A stretch of 64,000 nt of DNA from Paralichthys olivaceus (GCF_024713975.1 NC_091114.1:5800001-5864000), one strand, 5' to 3'; counted from the first letter of the stretch, positions 22,422 through 35,809 are shown. Notes: generated from the letters alone by a model not told the origin. Program-made: numbers and translations.

Positions 22422-23765
22422 CTACTGCCTGGACACTACATAATGGAGGTCGTCTGCGTCTCGGTAACCCTGGTTACAAAACATGTAGAGGCGGATTAGG
22501 ATATTATATAGATAGAAATAGAAATTGAAACGGTAAAAGGATGTTTGAATGGTCATTAACGTCACCTGTGGATTTGTTGTGGGGGGAGCTGATGATCTTG
22601 CTTGTGACTCTGGTTATAAAACACACAAAATGTTCCTTTATTCAGAAGTTATATTCAGTGAATGCAAGCTATTGGATGAAACTGTTTCCACGTACCTGTG
22701 CACTAGCAGCTGTTTCTCTTGATTGTTTGATACATGGAGGAAGCCAGAGAAACTCACAGGAAGATGGTGGCTGTCAGAGCTCAGCTCAAGAAATAAACAT
22801 GAGATCTGGGAGATTTCAACTCATCTGCAGAGAACAAGAGCTTATTTCTGTCTTGTTACAACATTTGATTAGAAACTTATACAAAATATTATTTCATTAA
22901 ACAAGATGAGCTCTGTTACTCACGTTTAAAGTCCAGCTTGGTCCCGTTTCCAAACAGTACATGTCCACATGCAGCGACAGCACAGTAGTAGGTCCCAGCA
23001 TGAGAACGGTTCAGTCTCATTGACAAGTTGTAGACACAGGTGTGTGTCTGTGTGTCAGGTTTCCTCTCACACTGATCCTTCCTGTCTCCGTGGGTGTAAA
23101 TGAGTCCTGACTGAGGTTCTTCAGAGTTCTTGAACCAGTAAACACTGTGTTCTCCATCACAGGTCCCAGTGTGAACTGTACAGCTGAGAGTCACAGAGCC
23201 TCCTGGCTGGATGTTCTCAGACTGATGCACCAGAGCCTGGATGTTCAACCCTGAACCTTTCACACTGACAGTGACGCCCTGTGCAAACGTCAAGACGAAC
23301 ATGTAGCTGTGTGCAGTAGTAAGTACCAGAGTCTGAAACTTTCAGATTAGAAATCGTCAAGTGATGTGTGCCTTTTTCAGAACCCAGCATCCTTGAATTC
23401 ATTAAAAAAAGTGGTCTTGGCATTAAACATGTAAAAGCTGGAGATGAACCTCCTGTGCTGGAGTTTGTTTGTACCAGAGGAGCCATGCTGAATCCTCACT
23501 TTTATAGAAACACGGCAAAGTCACATTGTCTCCAACTTTGTCTGATGATGACCGTTTGTCTTGATGCACGATGGAGGACAGATAAGATGAGCTGTGAGCT
23601 GAAGGGCAAGGAGAATAAGAACAGATGAAATGAAAATAGAAAGAAAATATGATGAGATATTGCATGAAGAGTTATTGTGAAGAAAAGGTCACAGAAACAC
23701 AACTCACCCATGTTCCCTGGGAAGAGACATGTGAGATAGAAGACAAACTTGAGAGAAGTCATCAT
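22422..23765 (-). pseudogene. NITR class C pseudogene (N6)
   Basis: Exon-like blocks 23708-23765 (leader), 22924-23598 (V/I), 22696-22824 (transmembrane), 22566-22609 (linker) and 22422-22469 (tail DADDLHYVVSRQ). The V domain shares the two frameshifts of N2 and also lacks about 16 bases before the NEF block that N2 keeps (the GSEKG region is joined early). The membrane exon has two in-frame TGA codons (FLS-stop and ATIFL-stop) and a TAG near its end. By contrast the I domain is entirely open, six-cysteine, and nearly identical to that of functional genes, ending FGNGTKLDF. An intact I domain inside a dead gene points to recent gene conversion. Confidence 0.85.
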
Positions 23766-24131
23766 GTTTGAATTCCTGTGTTTTAAATGAGAAGAATCTT
23801 GACACGTTCTCCAGTCTTCAGAGACAAGACTGTGATTGGCCAATCTGCAGTGACACTGTTCTGTGTGTCCTACTGAAGAAACGTGATGACATGTTCACTG
23901 CCACCAATGTTTCAAGTTAGGGGCCTTCTCAGGAAATTCACACTGTGAGAGTCTCTTTATCTCACCAACATATTTTATATCACGGAAAAAATGGATGAAA
24001 AGTCAAATAAAGGTAACTGAAGCACTTATTACAGTGACGAGTCATGATAATAAGGAAGAGGTTTATTTTCTGTTCAAAGCATTTACCAATGTAGCAAATA
24101 CTAGTTGACTTTGACCAACACGAGACAAAAG
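23766..24131. other. Class C 5' flank, no gene seen
   Basis: Contains the ATTGGCCAAT palindrome upstream of N6 and then sequence leading to the class A 3' end. It is about 200 bases shorter than its relatives at 7.1-7.6 and 42.4-42.9 kb because part of the AT-rich region is absent. Confidence 0.5.
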
Positions 24132-24524
24132 CAGCTTTCTTTTATTCAAGGAAATACAGACGTCATCACCTCACGTAGCAGCTTCTCAGCAGACACACTC
24201 CCTATGTGAACACACAGCAGATCAACGACGGAGCCGTCACTCGCTGCACACACACACAGACGGAGCCACAAACTTTCATTACATGAAGTTTAATCATTGT
24301 TTTCCAACTGTCATCTTCAAAGTCTCAAACCAACAAAGACCAACAGCAACTGCCCCCCCCACCCCACACGTTGTTGTTGTATTTGATCATTAATCACAAA
24401 AAAAGCAACATTTATATTTGGAAAAAGGATAAAAAAGCATAATAGACCAGAATCATGCTCCACCACTAAAGAAAGACTGAGAAATCCCACATCTCAAACA
24501 AAGACGGTTCTAAAACACACAATT

Positions 24525-26528
24525 CTACAGTTTAACACCTGAGTACACACATTCATCCCTGGTGTTGTCCCTCTGTCGTCTTGATCTGCTGGCCACTTTC
24601 ACATTTAACGCAGCGTAATGGAGGCCATCTGCATCTTGGTTGCCCTAGAAACGACATATAAGTACATCAAGATGGCTCCTGATGAAAAACGTGTTTGTTG
24701 CGGAATGTAAATTTCACACTTAAAAAGATTATATTTACCTCTGCATTTGTTGTGGAGGGAGATGATGGTTGTGTACAAGACTCTGGGTATGAAACACATA
24801 TAAAAACTTTGAGTCACTCTTTTGTCCACACATGTACTGTTAGGTGCCTTTTCCTCTTAACCTGATTTGAACCTTGGTTTTTAATTTAATGTGAAACATG
24901 AAACTTTAATTCATGCATTTATTTATGAAATGTTTTAAGGTGTCCTTATCTAGAAAGGTGCCGTGAAATAAATGTATTATTATCATTTTGCTCAAAAGCT
25001 AAACTGAACTCTATCTAGAGATGAGTGGTTACCTGAACATCTCCAGCATGTTCTCTTGTTTATCTTGTACAGTAACACAGCCAGCAAAACACTGATGGTG
25101 AATGTCAAAGCTCCACTCAGGAAAAACACCGTCCAGTTCACCTCATCTGCAACAGGAGAAATTCTAGTAATTCTGTTTCCTCTTTTTTAATTTTTAATTT
25201 ACCTTTGCAAGACAAGTGACGAGACATTTCTATATTAAAAGAAAAAAAAATATTAATAATTATAATAACAAAACTAATAATCATGTAATAATAGTGATCA
25301 TATCATGATATGAACCATCTGACCACTATAACAACAATAATGTCCCCATCACAATATTAATAATAATAATAATAATATGATCATGGAGGGAAAAAAAGCT
25401 GCACTCATACTTAATAATTCACGTCTTGTCACCACTAGTGTTATTTATAATAACAGTATATTATAACCATTACTATGATCATCGTTATCATCACCAATAA
25501 TAATCATAAATAAAAAATTCTATTTAGTTGTGGTGCACACCACCACCGTCCACTGGTGGTGAAGCATTGTTGGGTCACCGTCAGGAGGGACATTCAGACA
25601 GGACAGGATTTTACCAATTGTTTGGTCCCAACTGTCACAATACATCAAGTGAGATAGGCTCTGGTAGTGACTCACCATCAACGTCCAGCTTTGTCCCGTT
25701 TCCAAACAGTATGTGTCCACATGCAGCGACAGCACAGTAGTAGGTCCCAGCATGAGAATGGTTCAGTGTCATTGACAAGTTGTAGACACAGGTGTGTGTC
25801 TGTGTGTCAGGTTTCCTCTCACACTGATCCTTCCTGTCTCCGTGGGTGTAAATGAGTCCTGACTGAGGTTCTTCAGAGTTCTTGAACCAGTAAACACTGT
25901 GTTCTCCATCACAGGTCCCAGTGTGAACTGTACAGCTGAGAGTCACAGAGCCTCCTGGCTGGATGTTCTCAGACTGATGCACCAGAGCCTGGATGTTCAA
26001 CCCTGAACCTTTCACACTGACAGTGACGCCCTCCATGAACTCAAACACATATGAACGACTCTTTAAACAGTAGTAAGTAGCTGAGTCTGAAATTTGCACA
26101 TCTGAGATTTTTAGGTGACTCACAACATCAGTAGATTCCAGAGTGAAGAGTGAATTGTTCTTGAATTCATTAAATAACGAAATTTCTTTAGAGAATTTGT
26201 AAGTCATTGCAATAATTCGAGGCTTCTGTCCTGGTGTTTGCTTGAACCAAAAAATCCTTATCTCCTCCCTCTCATAGAAACACTTGAAAGTCAAGTTGTC
26301 TCCAACATCAACTGATTTAAATCCTCTGTGTTGTTGAGACAAGATAAAATGATGCATCTGAGCTGAAGAGAAAAAGGAGAAAAGCAAAACAACAGTTAAT
26401 TTTATGTGACAGAAATGAAATCGTAATCAGCATCAGGACCGACTGAATATTTATAAAACACACAACTCACCCATTTTCCCGAAGAGGAAACATGTCAGGT
26501 AGAGAATGAACTGCGGAGATGTCATCAT
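24525..26528 (-). CDS. nitr: Novel immune-type receptor, class A (gene N7)
   Basis: Exons 26471-26528, 25676-26362, 25033-25146, 24739-24782 and 24525-24644; 340 residues. V-domain loops REEIRIFWF, KFSKEISLFNEF and LKSRSYVFEF, with SLFTLES where others have SRFTLES or PRFTLES and QQHRGF near the mature N-terminus. The I domain carries the standard six cysteines, HTGTCDGEHS, LNHSHAG and FGNGTKLDV. Membrane exon NWTVFF, linker ESCTQPSS, ITIM LHYAAL and ECVYSGVKL. The poly-G tract of the 3' UTR is interrupted here. It lies upstream of pseudogene N6, in the same arrangement as N3 with N2 and N11 with N10. Confidence 0.9.
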
Positions 26529-27877
26529 GTTGAAATCGTCGTGTTGAATGACAAACAGCCCGACACTTTCTCCTCTCTTCAGAGTAAAGACTTGTGTTGA
26601 TTGGCCAGCAGGACACCACTGATCACATGATCACTGCTACCTATGATGTGAATCTTTGTTCTTTAAATAGAATCACATGGTGAGAGACATCTGAAGCACT
26701 GAGAGTACATTATACTACTGCTACTACAAGTTTATTCAATGATTCATGTAGCACCTTTCAAAACACAGTTACAAGGTGCTTTACAAATTTAAAGTGAAGA
26801 ATTGAGGACAAACAATAGAAAAGAATTAAAAGTAAACACAAGAACACAAATATAAGGATACAAATGTTACTGATACAAAAAGAGTAAAACAATACAGTCT
26901 CACATAAATGAATAAAAAGCAGTTGGTAAGATCATAGCTAGATTAAAATATATTTATAAAAGTTAAAGGAGCCAAAGGAGTAAGACAACACATGTATAAA
27001 ATGTCTCTTTAAAAGAGGATGAGGAGTTTGGAACAATCTTCCTCAGGAGATCCGTCTGACAAAGAGTGGAATGGCTATTAGTGTTGAAGTTTTGAAGGTT
27101 TGCTCCTTGTGTGTTTCCACCTGTACTTCCTTTCTTCGTCCTGTTTCCCACCCTTGTGATTGCCTGCACCAGTTCCTCATGTGTTTCACCTGTGTCCAAT
27201 CACTCCTGCCTCCCCTGTATATATGTCTCTGTGCTTCTCTTTGTCTATGTCAGTTCGTGGTCGTCTACTTGGCCGTCTCACCACCCTGTCGTCATTCCTC
27301 CACCATCAGTTCCCTTCTCTCGTGAGTTCTAGTTCTTTCTCTTTTTTTCTGTTCAGCCTATTTAACTTTTTGAGTGCCTTTTAGCACAGTGTTTCTTGTT
27401 CATGGGTTTTTGGATTCTTTCCTTTTCATTTGACTGCAAGAATTCTAAGGACTTGATCAGAATCATTGGGGTTAAAAGAGAAATAGAGTTGTGTGTCATC
27501 TGCATATAAATTGATGTTATGTTTTCCTTGAGACTAAGCACTCAGTAAAAGCTCTTCACGATTCTAAATGAATCAGTGAAATTTTAAAGACGTTTATATT
27601 CACAGCAGAAGAGTAAAGTTCAGTGTTTCTCAAGCTTTTCTCAATACAACCATCTTCACTGAGTTGTGTTCACCACATGCAGGCATGGTCATTTAGTAAC
27701 ATCGTGCTAAGTACACTAGCACGTATAGTGATTGTAACGGTGGATTGTGATGGTGGATCCTGACTATGGATAGTGGTGATGGATCGTGATCAAAATGATA
27801 GATTGTGTCATGGTGATGGAATGAAGTGATAGATTGTGTCATGGTGGTGGATTGAGGTGATGGATTATGATTGTAAT
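26529..27877. repeat. Repeat-rich spacer, second copy
   Basis: N7 promoter block to about 26725, then the same series as in the first spacer: L2-like 3' part (26726-27090), tentative LTR-like insertion (27100-27410), [12 protein letters not shown] block (27425-27555), an unassigned stretch, and the GGATTGTGATGG minisatellite (27720-27877). No gene seen. Confidence 0.65.
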
Positions 27878-28000
27878 TGTCACAGTCAGTCTCTCTTCCC
27901 CCCACCCTGCATGCCAGCTTTTTGGGATGTCAGGAGCCGTCCCTTGATGGGGGGGTTCTGTCACAGTCAGTCTCACAGTCAGTGTCCCATCCTCCCTCAC
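27878..28000 (+). mobile_element. Incomplete copy of the gypsy-like LTR fossil
   Basis: Begins TGTCACAGTC after GTAAT, exactly as the fossil at 11375, including the polypurine tract and the start of an LTR. It is incomplete and abuts the LINE that starts near 28003. Confidence 0.6.
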
Positions 28001-28002
28001 TT

Positions 28003-29997
28003 TCAGGGAGAGCCACAGAGGAGGGATCCCTCTCCCAGGACGGACAGACGTGCAATGGATGTCACATGTACAGAACAAAGCAACAGAAGCAGATTGTACA
28101 ATTACAATGAAAAACAATGATTATAGTAGCAGTGGTGGTAATATGTAACAATGCTACAATAATAAACAAGTTAATATTAATGTCATGGACTTATGACTAA
28201 TAGTAATAACAAGAGTGAATGTCAGGCAGGGCCATGGCAGTAGTGGGAAGCACGATCCAATACAGGGAGCAGCCATGAACCATGAGAACCTGCTGGACGA
28301 GAGAGCACAGAAACTCCAGGGAAGAAGTTTAGTTAGTAACATGCATTAATGAGACATGTATGTTTAGAGATGGGGATGAATAGAGAGAGAGGGGGGGTGT
28401 CCCCCGGCAGTCTAATCCTATAGCAGCATAACTAAGGGCTGACCTGAGCCAGCCCTAACTATAAGCTCTATCAAAGAGGAAAGTCTTAAGTCTACTCTTA
28501 AAAGTGTTGACCGTGTCTGCCTCCCGAACCCAAAATGGTAGTTTGTTCCACAGAAGAGGAGCTTGATAACTGAAAGCTCTGGCTCCCAATCTACTTTTGG
28601 AGACTATGGGAACCACAAGGAACCCAGCATTCTGAGAGCGTAGTGTTCTGGAGGGGTAGTAGGGTACTATGAGCTCTTTGAGATATGATGGTGCTTGCCC
28701 ATGAAGAGCTTTGTATGTGAGGAGGATAATTTTAAATTCTATTCTGGATTTAACCGGTAGCCAATGTGAAGAAGCCAAAATGGGAGAGATGTGATCTCTG
28801 ATCTTGGTTCCTGTTAGAACACGTGCAGCAGCATTCTGAATTAGCTGCAAAGTCCTAAGAGACTTATTGGAGCAACCTGATAACAAAGAGTTGCAATAGT
28901 CCAGCCTAGAAGTAACAAATGCATGGACCAGTTTTTCTGCATCCATTTCAGAAACAATGCGTCGATGTTACGTAAGTGGAAGAAAGCAGTCTTTGAAATT
29001 TGTTTTATATGGACATTAAAGGAAAGATCCTGATCAAAAACAACTCCGAGATTCTTAATAGTGGAGCTGGAGGCCAGGGTGATCCCGTCCAAAGTAACTA
29101 CGTCTCTAGAAAGAGAGTTTCTGAGGTTTTTGGGTCCAATTACAAGAACTTCAGTCTTGTCTGAATTTAGCATCAGAAAATTGTAGGTCTTCCAACTTTT
29201 TATATCCTTAAGACATTCTTGAAGTTTAATTAACTGATTGGTTTCATCAGGCTTGATCGATAAGTATAATTGGTTGTCATCGGCATTAAAAAAGAAAATT
29301 AATGGAGTGATTCCTAATAGTGTTCCCAAAAGGAATCATATATAAACTGAATAGAAGTGGTCCTAACACAGAACCTTGTGGGACTCTGTGACAAACTTTG
29401 GTATGTACGGAGGATTCATCATTGATATGAACAAACTGAGATCAATCTAAAAAATAGGACTTAAACCAGCTTAAGGCGGTTCCTTTGATGCCAATTTGAT
29501 GTTCCAGTCTCTGTAAAAGAATTTGATGGTCAATGGTGTCGAATGCAGCACTGAGATCTAACAAGACAAGTTCAGAGATGAGTCCTTTGTCTGAAGCCAT
29601 TAGGAGGTCATTTGTAACTTTGACTAGTGCAGTCTCTGTGCTATGATGCACTCTAAATCCTGACTGAAAATCCTCAAATAAACTGTTCTTATGGAGAAAG
29701 TCACACAGCCGATTGGCTACAGCTTTCTCAAGGATCTTCGAGAGAAAGGGAAGATTTGATATTGGTCTGTAATTGGCTAAAACCTCTGGATCTAGAGTGG
29801 ACTTTTTAAGTAGAGGTTGAATTACAGCTACTTTAAAGAACTGTGGTACAAATCCTGATAATAAAGACAGATTAATCATAGTCAAAAAAGAAGGGCTAAC
29901 TAGAGGTAGAACATCCTTGAGCAGCCTGGTTGGGATGGGGTCTAAGAGACAGGTGGATGGCTTTGATGAAGAAATTAATGAAATCTCATGGTTTAGA
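28003..29997 (-). mobile_element. L2-clade LINE, 5'-truncated, decayed
   Basis: Minus-strand LINE with its 3' UTR at about 28003-28450 and coding blocks from 28455 to about 29990. Reading from its 5' side: [44 protein letters not shown], a catalytic block where the usual ADDTQLYLS reads as NADDNQLYLS, LDYCNSLLSGCSNKSL and LQLIQNAAARVLTGTK, then the C-terminal WNKLPFWVREADTV region. The blocks lie in at least two frames, with stops between them, so it is not functional. There is no endonuclease domain: it is 5'-truncated at the same base as its sister copies. Its 3' tail is missing here but retained in the copy at 47.6 kb. Confidence 0.88.
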
Positions 29998-30300
29998 TAG
30001 AAAACCTTTTACTGCTGGTGCAGCAGTACAGCAGAGAGAGACTTCCGTGTGACTGTGTGTTTAATTAATAACGTCAGTCATAGGTCACAGCAAAAAAGAC
30101 AGTGAAAATACTTTTACCACCGTTTCCATGTCTGTTGAATATGTCACAAATATAAATATTTGCAACACTTCCTGTTCCTGTTTCAAAGTAAAACGCACTC
30201 TATCTCTCTGTCGACTGAATCCATTCATTTGTTTTAACAAGGTTTATATTGTTATTATTGTAGGACAGGAAGATGCACAGCTTCATATCATAGTGTTCTG
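29998..30300. other. Spacer between LINE and N8, no gene seen
   Basis: Copy of 1047-1375. The plus-strand 88-codon frame in this region has no domain and overlaps the polyadenylation region of N8. Confidence 0.5.
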
Positions 30301-30722
30301 GCATTTAGTTGAGAAGGAACCTTCTTTTATTCAAGGAAATACAGACGTCATCACCTCACGTAGCAGCTTCTCAGCAGACACACTCCCTATGTGAACACAC
30401 AGCAGATCAACGACGAAGCCGTCACTCGCTGCACACACACACAGACGGAGCCACAAACTTTCATTACATGAAGTTTAATCACTGTTTTCCATATGTCATC
30501 GTCAAAGTGTCAAACCAACAAAGACCAACAGCAACTGTCCAAACATTGCCCCCCCCCCCCCCCACACGTTGTTGTTGTATTTGATCATTAATCACAAAAA
30601 AAGCAACATTAATAATTGGAAAAAGGATAAAAAAGCATAATAGACCAGAATCACGCTCCACCACTAAAGAAAGACTGAGAAATCCCACATCTCAAACAAA
30701 GACGGTTCTAAAACACACAATT

Positions 30723-32743
30723 CTACAGTTTAACACCTGAGTACACACATTCATCCCTGGTGTTGTCCCTCTGTCGTCTTGATCTGCTGGCCACTTTCAC
30801 ATTTAACGCAGCGTAATGGAGGCCATCTGCATCTTGGTTGCCCTAGAAACAACATATAAGAACATCAAGATGGCTCCTGATGAAAAACGTATTTGTTGTG
30901 GAATGTAAATTTCACACTAAAAAGATTATATTTACCTCTGCATTTGTTGTGGAGGGAGATGATGGTTGTGTACAAGACTCTGGGTATGAAACACATATAA
31001 AAACTTTGAGTCACTCTTTTGTCCACACATGTACTGTTAGGTGCCTTTACCTCTTAACCTGATTTGAACCTTGGTTTTTAATTTAATGTGAAACATGAAA
31101 CTATAATTCATGTTTTATGATTCATGCATTTATTTATGAAATGTTTTAAGGTGTCCTTATCTAGAAAGGTGCCTTGAAATAAAATGTATTATTATCATTT
31201 TGCTCAAAATCTAAACTGAACTCTATCTAGAGATGAGTGGTTACCTGAACATCTCCAGCATGTTCTCTTGTTTATCTTGTACAGTAACACAGCCAGCAAA
31301 ACACTGATGGTGAATGTCAAAGCTCCACTTAGGAAAAACACCGTCCAGTTCACCTCATCTGCAACAGGAGAAATTCTAGTAATTCTGACTCTTCTCTTTA
31401 AAATTTCATTTAACTTTGCAAGAGAAGAGACAACACAAGACATTTCTATATTAAAAGAAAAAATAGTATGAATAACACTCATAATCGTATAATAATTATT
31501 ATCATATTATGATATGAACCATTTGACCACTATAACAACAATAATGTCCACATCACAATAATAATAATAGTAATAATAATATGATCATTGAGGGAAAAAA
31601 AGAAAAGGAAAAAAAGCTGCACTCATACTTAATAATTCATGTCTTGTCACCACTAGTGTTATTTATAATAACAGTATATTATAACCATTACTATGTTCAT
31701 CGTTATCATCACCAATAATAATCATAAATAAAAAATTCTATTTAGTTGTGGTGCACACCACCACCGTCCACTGGTGGTGAAGCATTGTTGGGTCACCGTC
31801 AGGAGGGACATTCAGACAGGACAGGGTTTTACCAATTGTTTGGTCCCAACTGTCACAATACATCAAGTGAGACAGTCTCTGGTAGTGACTCACCATCAAC
31901 GTCCAGCTTGGTCCCGTTTCCAAACAGTATGTGTCCACATGCAGCGACAGCACAGTAGTAGGTCCCAGCATGAGAACGGTTCAGTCTCATTGACAAGTTG
32001 TAGACACAGGTGTGTGTCTGTGTGTCAGGTTTCCTCTCACACTGATCCTTCCTGTCTCCGTGGGTGTAAATGAGTCCTGACTGAGGTTCTTCAGAGTTCT
32101 TGAACCAGTAAACACTGTGTTCTCCATCACAGGTCCCAGTGTGAACTGTACAGCTGAGAGTCACAGAGCCTCCTGGCTGGATGTTCTCAGACTGATGCAC
32201 CAGAGCCTGGATGTTCAACCCTGAACCTTTCACACTGACAGTGACGCCCTCCGTGAACTCAAACTCATATGAATTACTCTTTAAACAGTAGTAAGTAGCT
32301 GAGTCTGAAAGTTGCACATCTGAGATATTTAGGTGACTGACAACATCAGTAGATTCCAGAGTGAAGCGTGGATTGTTCTTGAATTCATTCTTGAACAAAC
32401 AATCTTTAGTGACTTTGTAAGTCACTGATATAGTTCGAGGCTTCTGTCCTGGTGTTTGCTTGTACCAATAAATTGTATTGTCCCTCTCATAGAAACACTG
32501 GAAAGTCAAGTTGTCTCCAACATCAACTGATCTAAATCCTCTGTGTTGATGAGACAAGTTAAAATGATGCATCTGAGCTGAAGAGAAAAAGGAGAAAAGC
32601 AAAATAACAGTTAATTTTATGTGACAGAAATGAAATCGTAATCAGCATCAGGACCGACTGAATATTTATAAAACACACAACTCACCCATTTCCCCGAAGA
32701 GGAAACATGTCAGGTAGAGAATGAACTGCGGAGATGTCATCAT
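30723..32743 (-). CDS. nitr: Novel immune-type receptor, class A (gene N8)
   Basis: Exons 32686-32743, 31894-32577, 31245-31358, 30936-30979 and 30723-30842; 339 residues. Its V loops are distinctive: ERDNTIYWYKQ, KVTKDCLFKNEF (an extra unpaired cysteine in the second loop, seen in no other copy) and LKSNSYEFEF. The I domain has six cysteines and FGNGTKLDV. Membrane exon NWTVFF; tail LHYAAL and ECVYSGVKL. The 3' UTR contains a poly-G run of 15 in the mRNA sense, the longest in the array. It is flanked downstream by the L2 LINE and upstream by the repeat-rich spacer leading to N9. Confidence 0.9.
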
Positions 32744-34063
32744 GTTGAAATCGTCGTGTTGAATGACAAACAGCCCGACAGTTTCTCCTCTCTTCAGAGT
32801 AAAGACTTGTGTTGATTGGCCAGCAGGGCAACACTGATCACATGATCACTGCTACCTATGATGTGAATCTTTGTTCTTTAAATAGAATCACTTGGTGAGA
32901 GACATCTGAAGCACTAAGAGTACATTATACTACTACTACTACAAGTTTATTCAATGATTCATGTAGCACCTTTCAAAACACAGTTACAAGGTGCTTCACA
33001 TGTTAAAAGTGTAGAATTGAGGACAAACAGTAGAAAATAATTAAAAGTAAACACAAGAACACAAAAATAAGGATTCAAATGTTACTGATACAAAAAGAGT
33101 AAAACAATACAGTCTCACATAAATGAATAAAAAGCAGTTGGTAAGATCATAGCTAGATTAAAATATATTTATACAACTTACAGGAGACAAAAGACTAAGA
33201 CAACACATGTATAAAATGTCTCTTTAAAAGAGGATGAGGAGTTTGGAACACTCTTCCTCAGGAGATCCGTCTGACAAAGAGTGGAATGGCTATTACTGTT
33301 GAAGTTTTGAAGGTTTGCTCCTTGTGTGTTTCCACCTGTACTTCCTTTCTTCGTCCTGTTTCCCACCCTTGTGATTGCCTGCACCAGTTCCTCATGTGTT
33401 TCACCTGTGTCCAATCACCTCTGCCTCCCCTGTATATATGTCTCTGTGCTTCTCTTTGTCTATGTCAGTGTGTGGTCGTCTACTTGGCCGTCTCACCACC
33501 CTGTCGTCATTCCTCCACCATCAGTTCCCTTCTCTCGTGAGTTCTAGTTCTTTCTCTTTTTTTCTGTTCAGCCTATTTAACTTTTTGAGTGCCTTTTAGC
33601 ACAGTGTTTCTCTGTTCATGGGTTTTTGGATTCTTTACTTTTCATTTAACTGCAAGAATTCTAAGGACTTGATCAGAATCATTGGGGTTAAAAGAGAAAT
33701 AGAGTTGTGTGTCATCTGCATATAAATTGATGTTATGTTTTCCTTGAGACTAAGCACTCAGTAAAAGCTCATCACGATTCTAAATGAATCAGTGAAATTT
33801 TAAAGACTTTTATATTCACAGCAGAAGAGTAAAGTTCAGTGTTTCTCAAGCTTTTCTCAACACAACCATCTTCACTTAGTTGTGTTCACCACATGCAGGC
33901 ATGGTCATTCAGTAACATCGTGCTAAGTACACTAGCACGTATAGTGATTGTAACGGTGGATTGTGATGGAGGATCCTGACTATGGATAGTGGTGATGGAT
34001 TGTGATCAAAATGATAGATTGTGATCGTTGTGGTGGATTGAGGTGATGGATTATGATTGTAAT
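32744..34063. repeat. Repeat-rich spacer, third copy (left part)
   Basis: N8 promoter block, L2-like LINE 3' part (32940-33310), tentative LTR-like insertion (33320-33635), [12 protein letters not shown] block (33645-33770), and GGATTGTGATGG minisatellite (33950-34063). Mirrors 10055-11374. No gene seen. Confidence 0.65.
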
Positions 34064-34517
34064 TGTCACGGTCAGTCTCTCTTCCCCCCACCCTGCATGC
34101 CGGCTTTGTGGGACGTCAGGAGCCGTCCCTTGATGGGGGGGGTTCTGTCACAGTCAGTCTCACAGTCAGTCTCCCATCCTCCCACTTCTCAGTACTTTTC
34201 TATGGACTCCGCCTCTGCTTCATCTGCCAGCCAAGCCACACCCTCTCATCAAGCCAATACAGGTGCTCCTCATCACCTGCAGTCAGTCCAGTATATATTC
34301 ACCAGCTCCTCTCTCAGTCAGTTGCCAGATTGTTCTACGTCTTGATACCAGACTGGCGAGTTTGTTCAACGTCTTCATGCAGGACTTTCCAGTACTTATC
34401 TCCGGACTGTTTTTGTATTTGCCTGCCTGATCTGCTGTGAGCTACGCGACAATAAAGACTGTAACCAACTGTCCAACGCTTGTGTGCTGCATTTGGGTCC
34501 AAACCTTACCCGTTACA
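34064..34517 (+). mobile_element. Ty3/gypsy-like LTR fossil, sister of 11375-11831
   Basis: Same insertion as in the first spacer: TGTCAC start, GTTACA end, GTAAT on both sides, with the polypurine tract and LTR. It was inherited by block duplication rather than a second insertion. Broken, no coding left. Confidence 0.65.
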
Positions 34518-35809
34518 GTAATGGTGGATTGTGATGGTGGATCATGATCATGGTGGAGATACACAAATCAGAGATCGTGGTGGCAGCTGATCGTGGATCG
34601 TAATGATGGATTGTGGATTGTGATGGTGGATTGTGATCATGGATTACGATGATGGATCTTGATCGTAATGGCAACTGATCATGGACTATTGTTGAGGGTT
34701 AAGGACAGAGGATGCTGCACCTTGTTAAGCTCTATAAGACAATTTGTGATTTGTGAATATGAGCCATACAAATCATTTTTTTTGATTGACATGCAAGAGA
34801 TCTGTAACCCCCCCCCCCCTTTTTACACACTTATTTTCTTATATCAAGATGAATGAATAGATTGAATCCATGAATGAATCCCTGGCAAATCTGTTAAAAT
34901 ATCAAAAAGTCCTGTCTTGCAATGCGGAAGAAAGTGATGAAAAAAATCCTGGATCAGCCACTTTTGTCCAGACATGCATCAAAATGAATGGTTTATTTCT
35001 TGGCCCATGCCCTACGCTTCTCCCAACCAGCTAAGACAAGGGTGAAAACGTAAACTCGTTATCAGAGGTAACAACTTTAATATAAGTCAGTAACAGCAAC
35101 AAGCTTTCAGACGTGATATGTAGATGACACACATTCATGGTGTATATATCATAGCCCTCATATTTTCTCCCTGTCAAAGTTTAACATGACTGGATCAAAA
35201 TGAAAACAATGAAAACACAAAATGCACAACACAACAACAATGCAATTGCTTCAAACAGTACATGATTGCAAATGGCAAATTTGAAAATGTTATTCTATTT
35301 GTGTTTTGTTGGTTGTGAAACATCAGTTAGTCTGGACTTAAAAAAATAAGTATGAGGTTGGCTACCTATCTAACTATTTAAAGAACTAGAAATAGATGGT
35401 TGCTTTGGTCCTTCTTGAAACCACACGGACACAAAAACACAGAGCAGAGGCTAATGAACAAAAATATATCCGACTCTTGGCAAAGCATACAACAATCTCA
35501 TCTTGTGACTGCAGACCATACAGGAAGCTGTGAAAAGATTGTTCTATCACAGCGTTTTTATTTAAAGCAACATCTAGAAAAAACACAAAGATTACAGATA
35601 TTTTACCTGTACAGGAGATTGGATGTTGTAGTTACCGAGCTATCAAACTGTAAAAATAACTTAAGGGCAATTTCTAAGGCAGAAATGATCCAGATCCTTC
35701 CTGTCAGTTGGTTACTATCTGCTAGTATTTCATGTTAATGGTTAAAGGGCCAGTTTACTGTCAACACTTTGGGCTGTCAGACGACAGCAATCCCAATGTG
35801 TGTAGGAGA
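34518..35809. repeat. Repeat-rich spacer, third copy (right part)
   Basis: Minisatellite (to about 34680), L2-type 3' end on the plus strand (34685-34790), poly-C run (34808-34820), a diverged NITR flank (34900-35060) and about 700 bases shared only with 12420-13136. No gene seen. Confidence 0.6.

Noticed and set aside
28455-29885. Reverse transcriptase frames as a possible functional or domesticated gene
   Set aside because: Frames are interrupted, there is no endonuclease, the 5' end is truncated identically in three duplicated copies, and the 3' end is a typical LINE tail.
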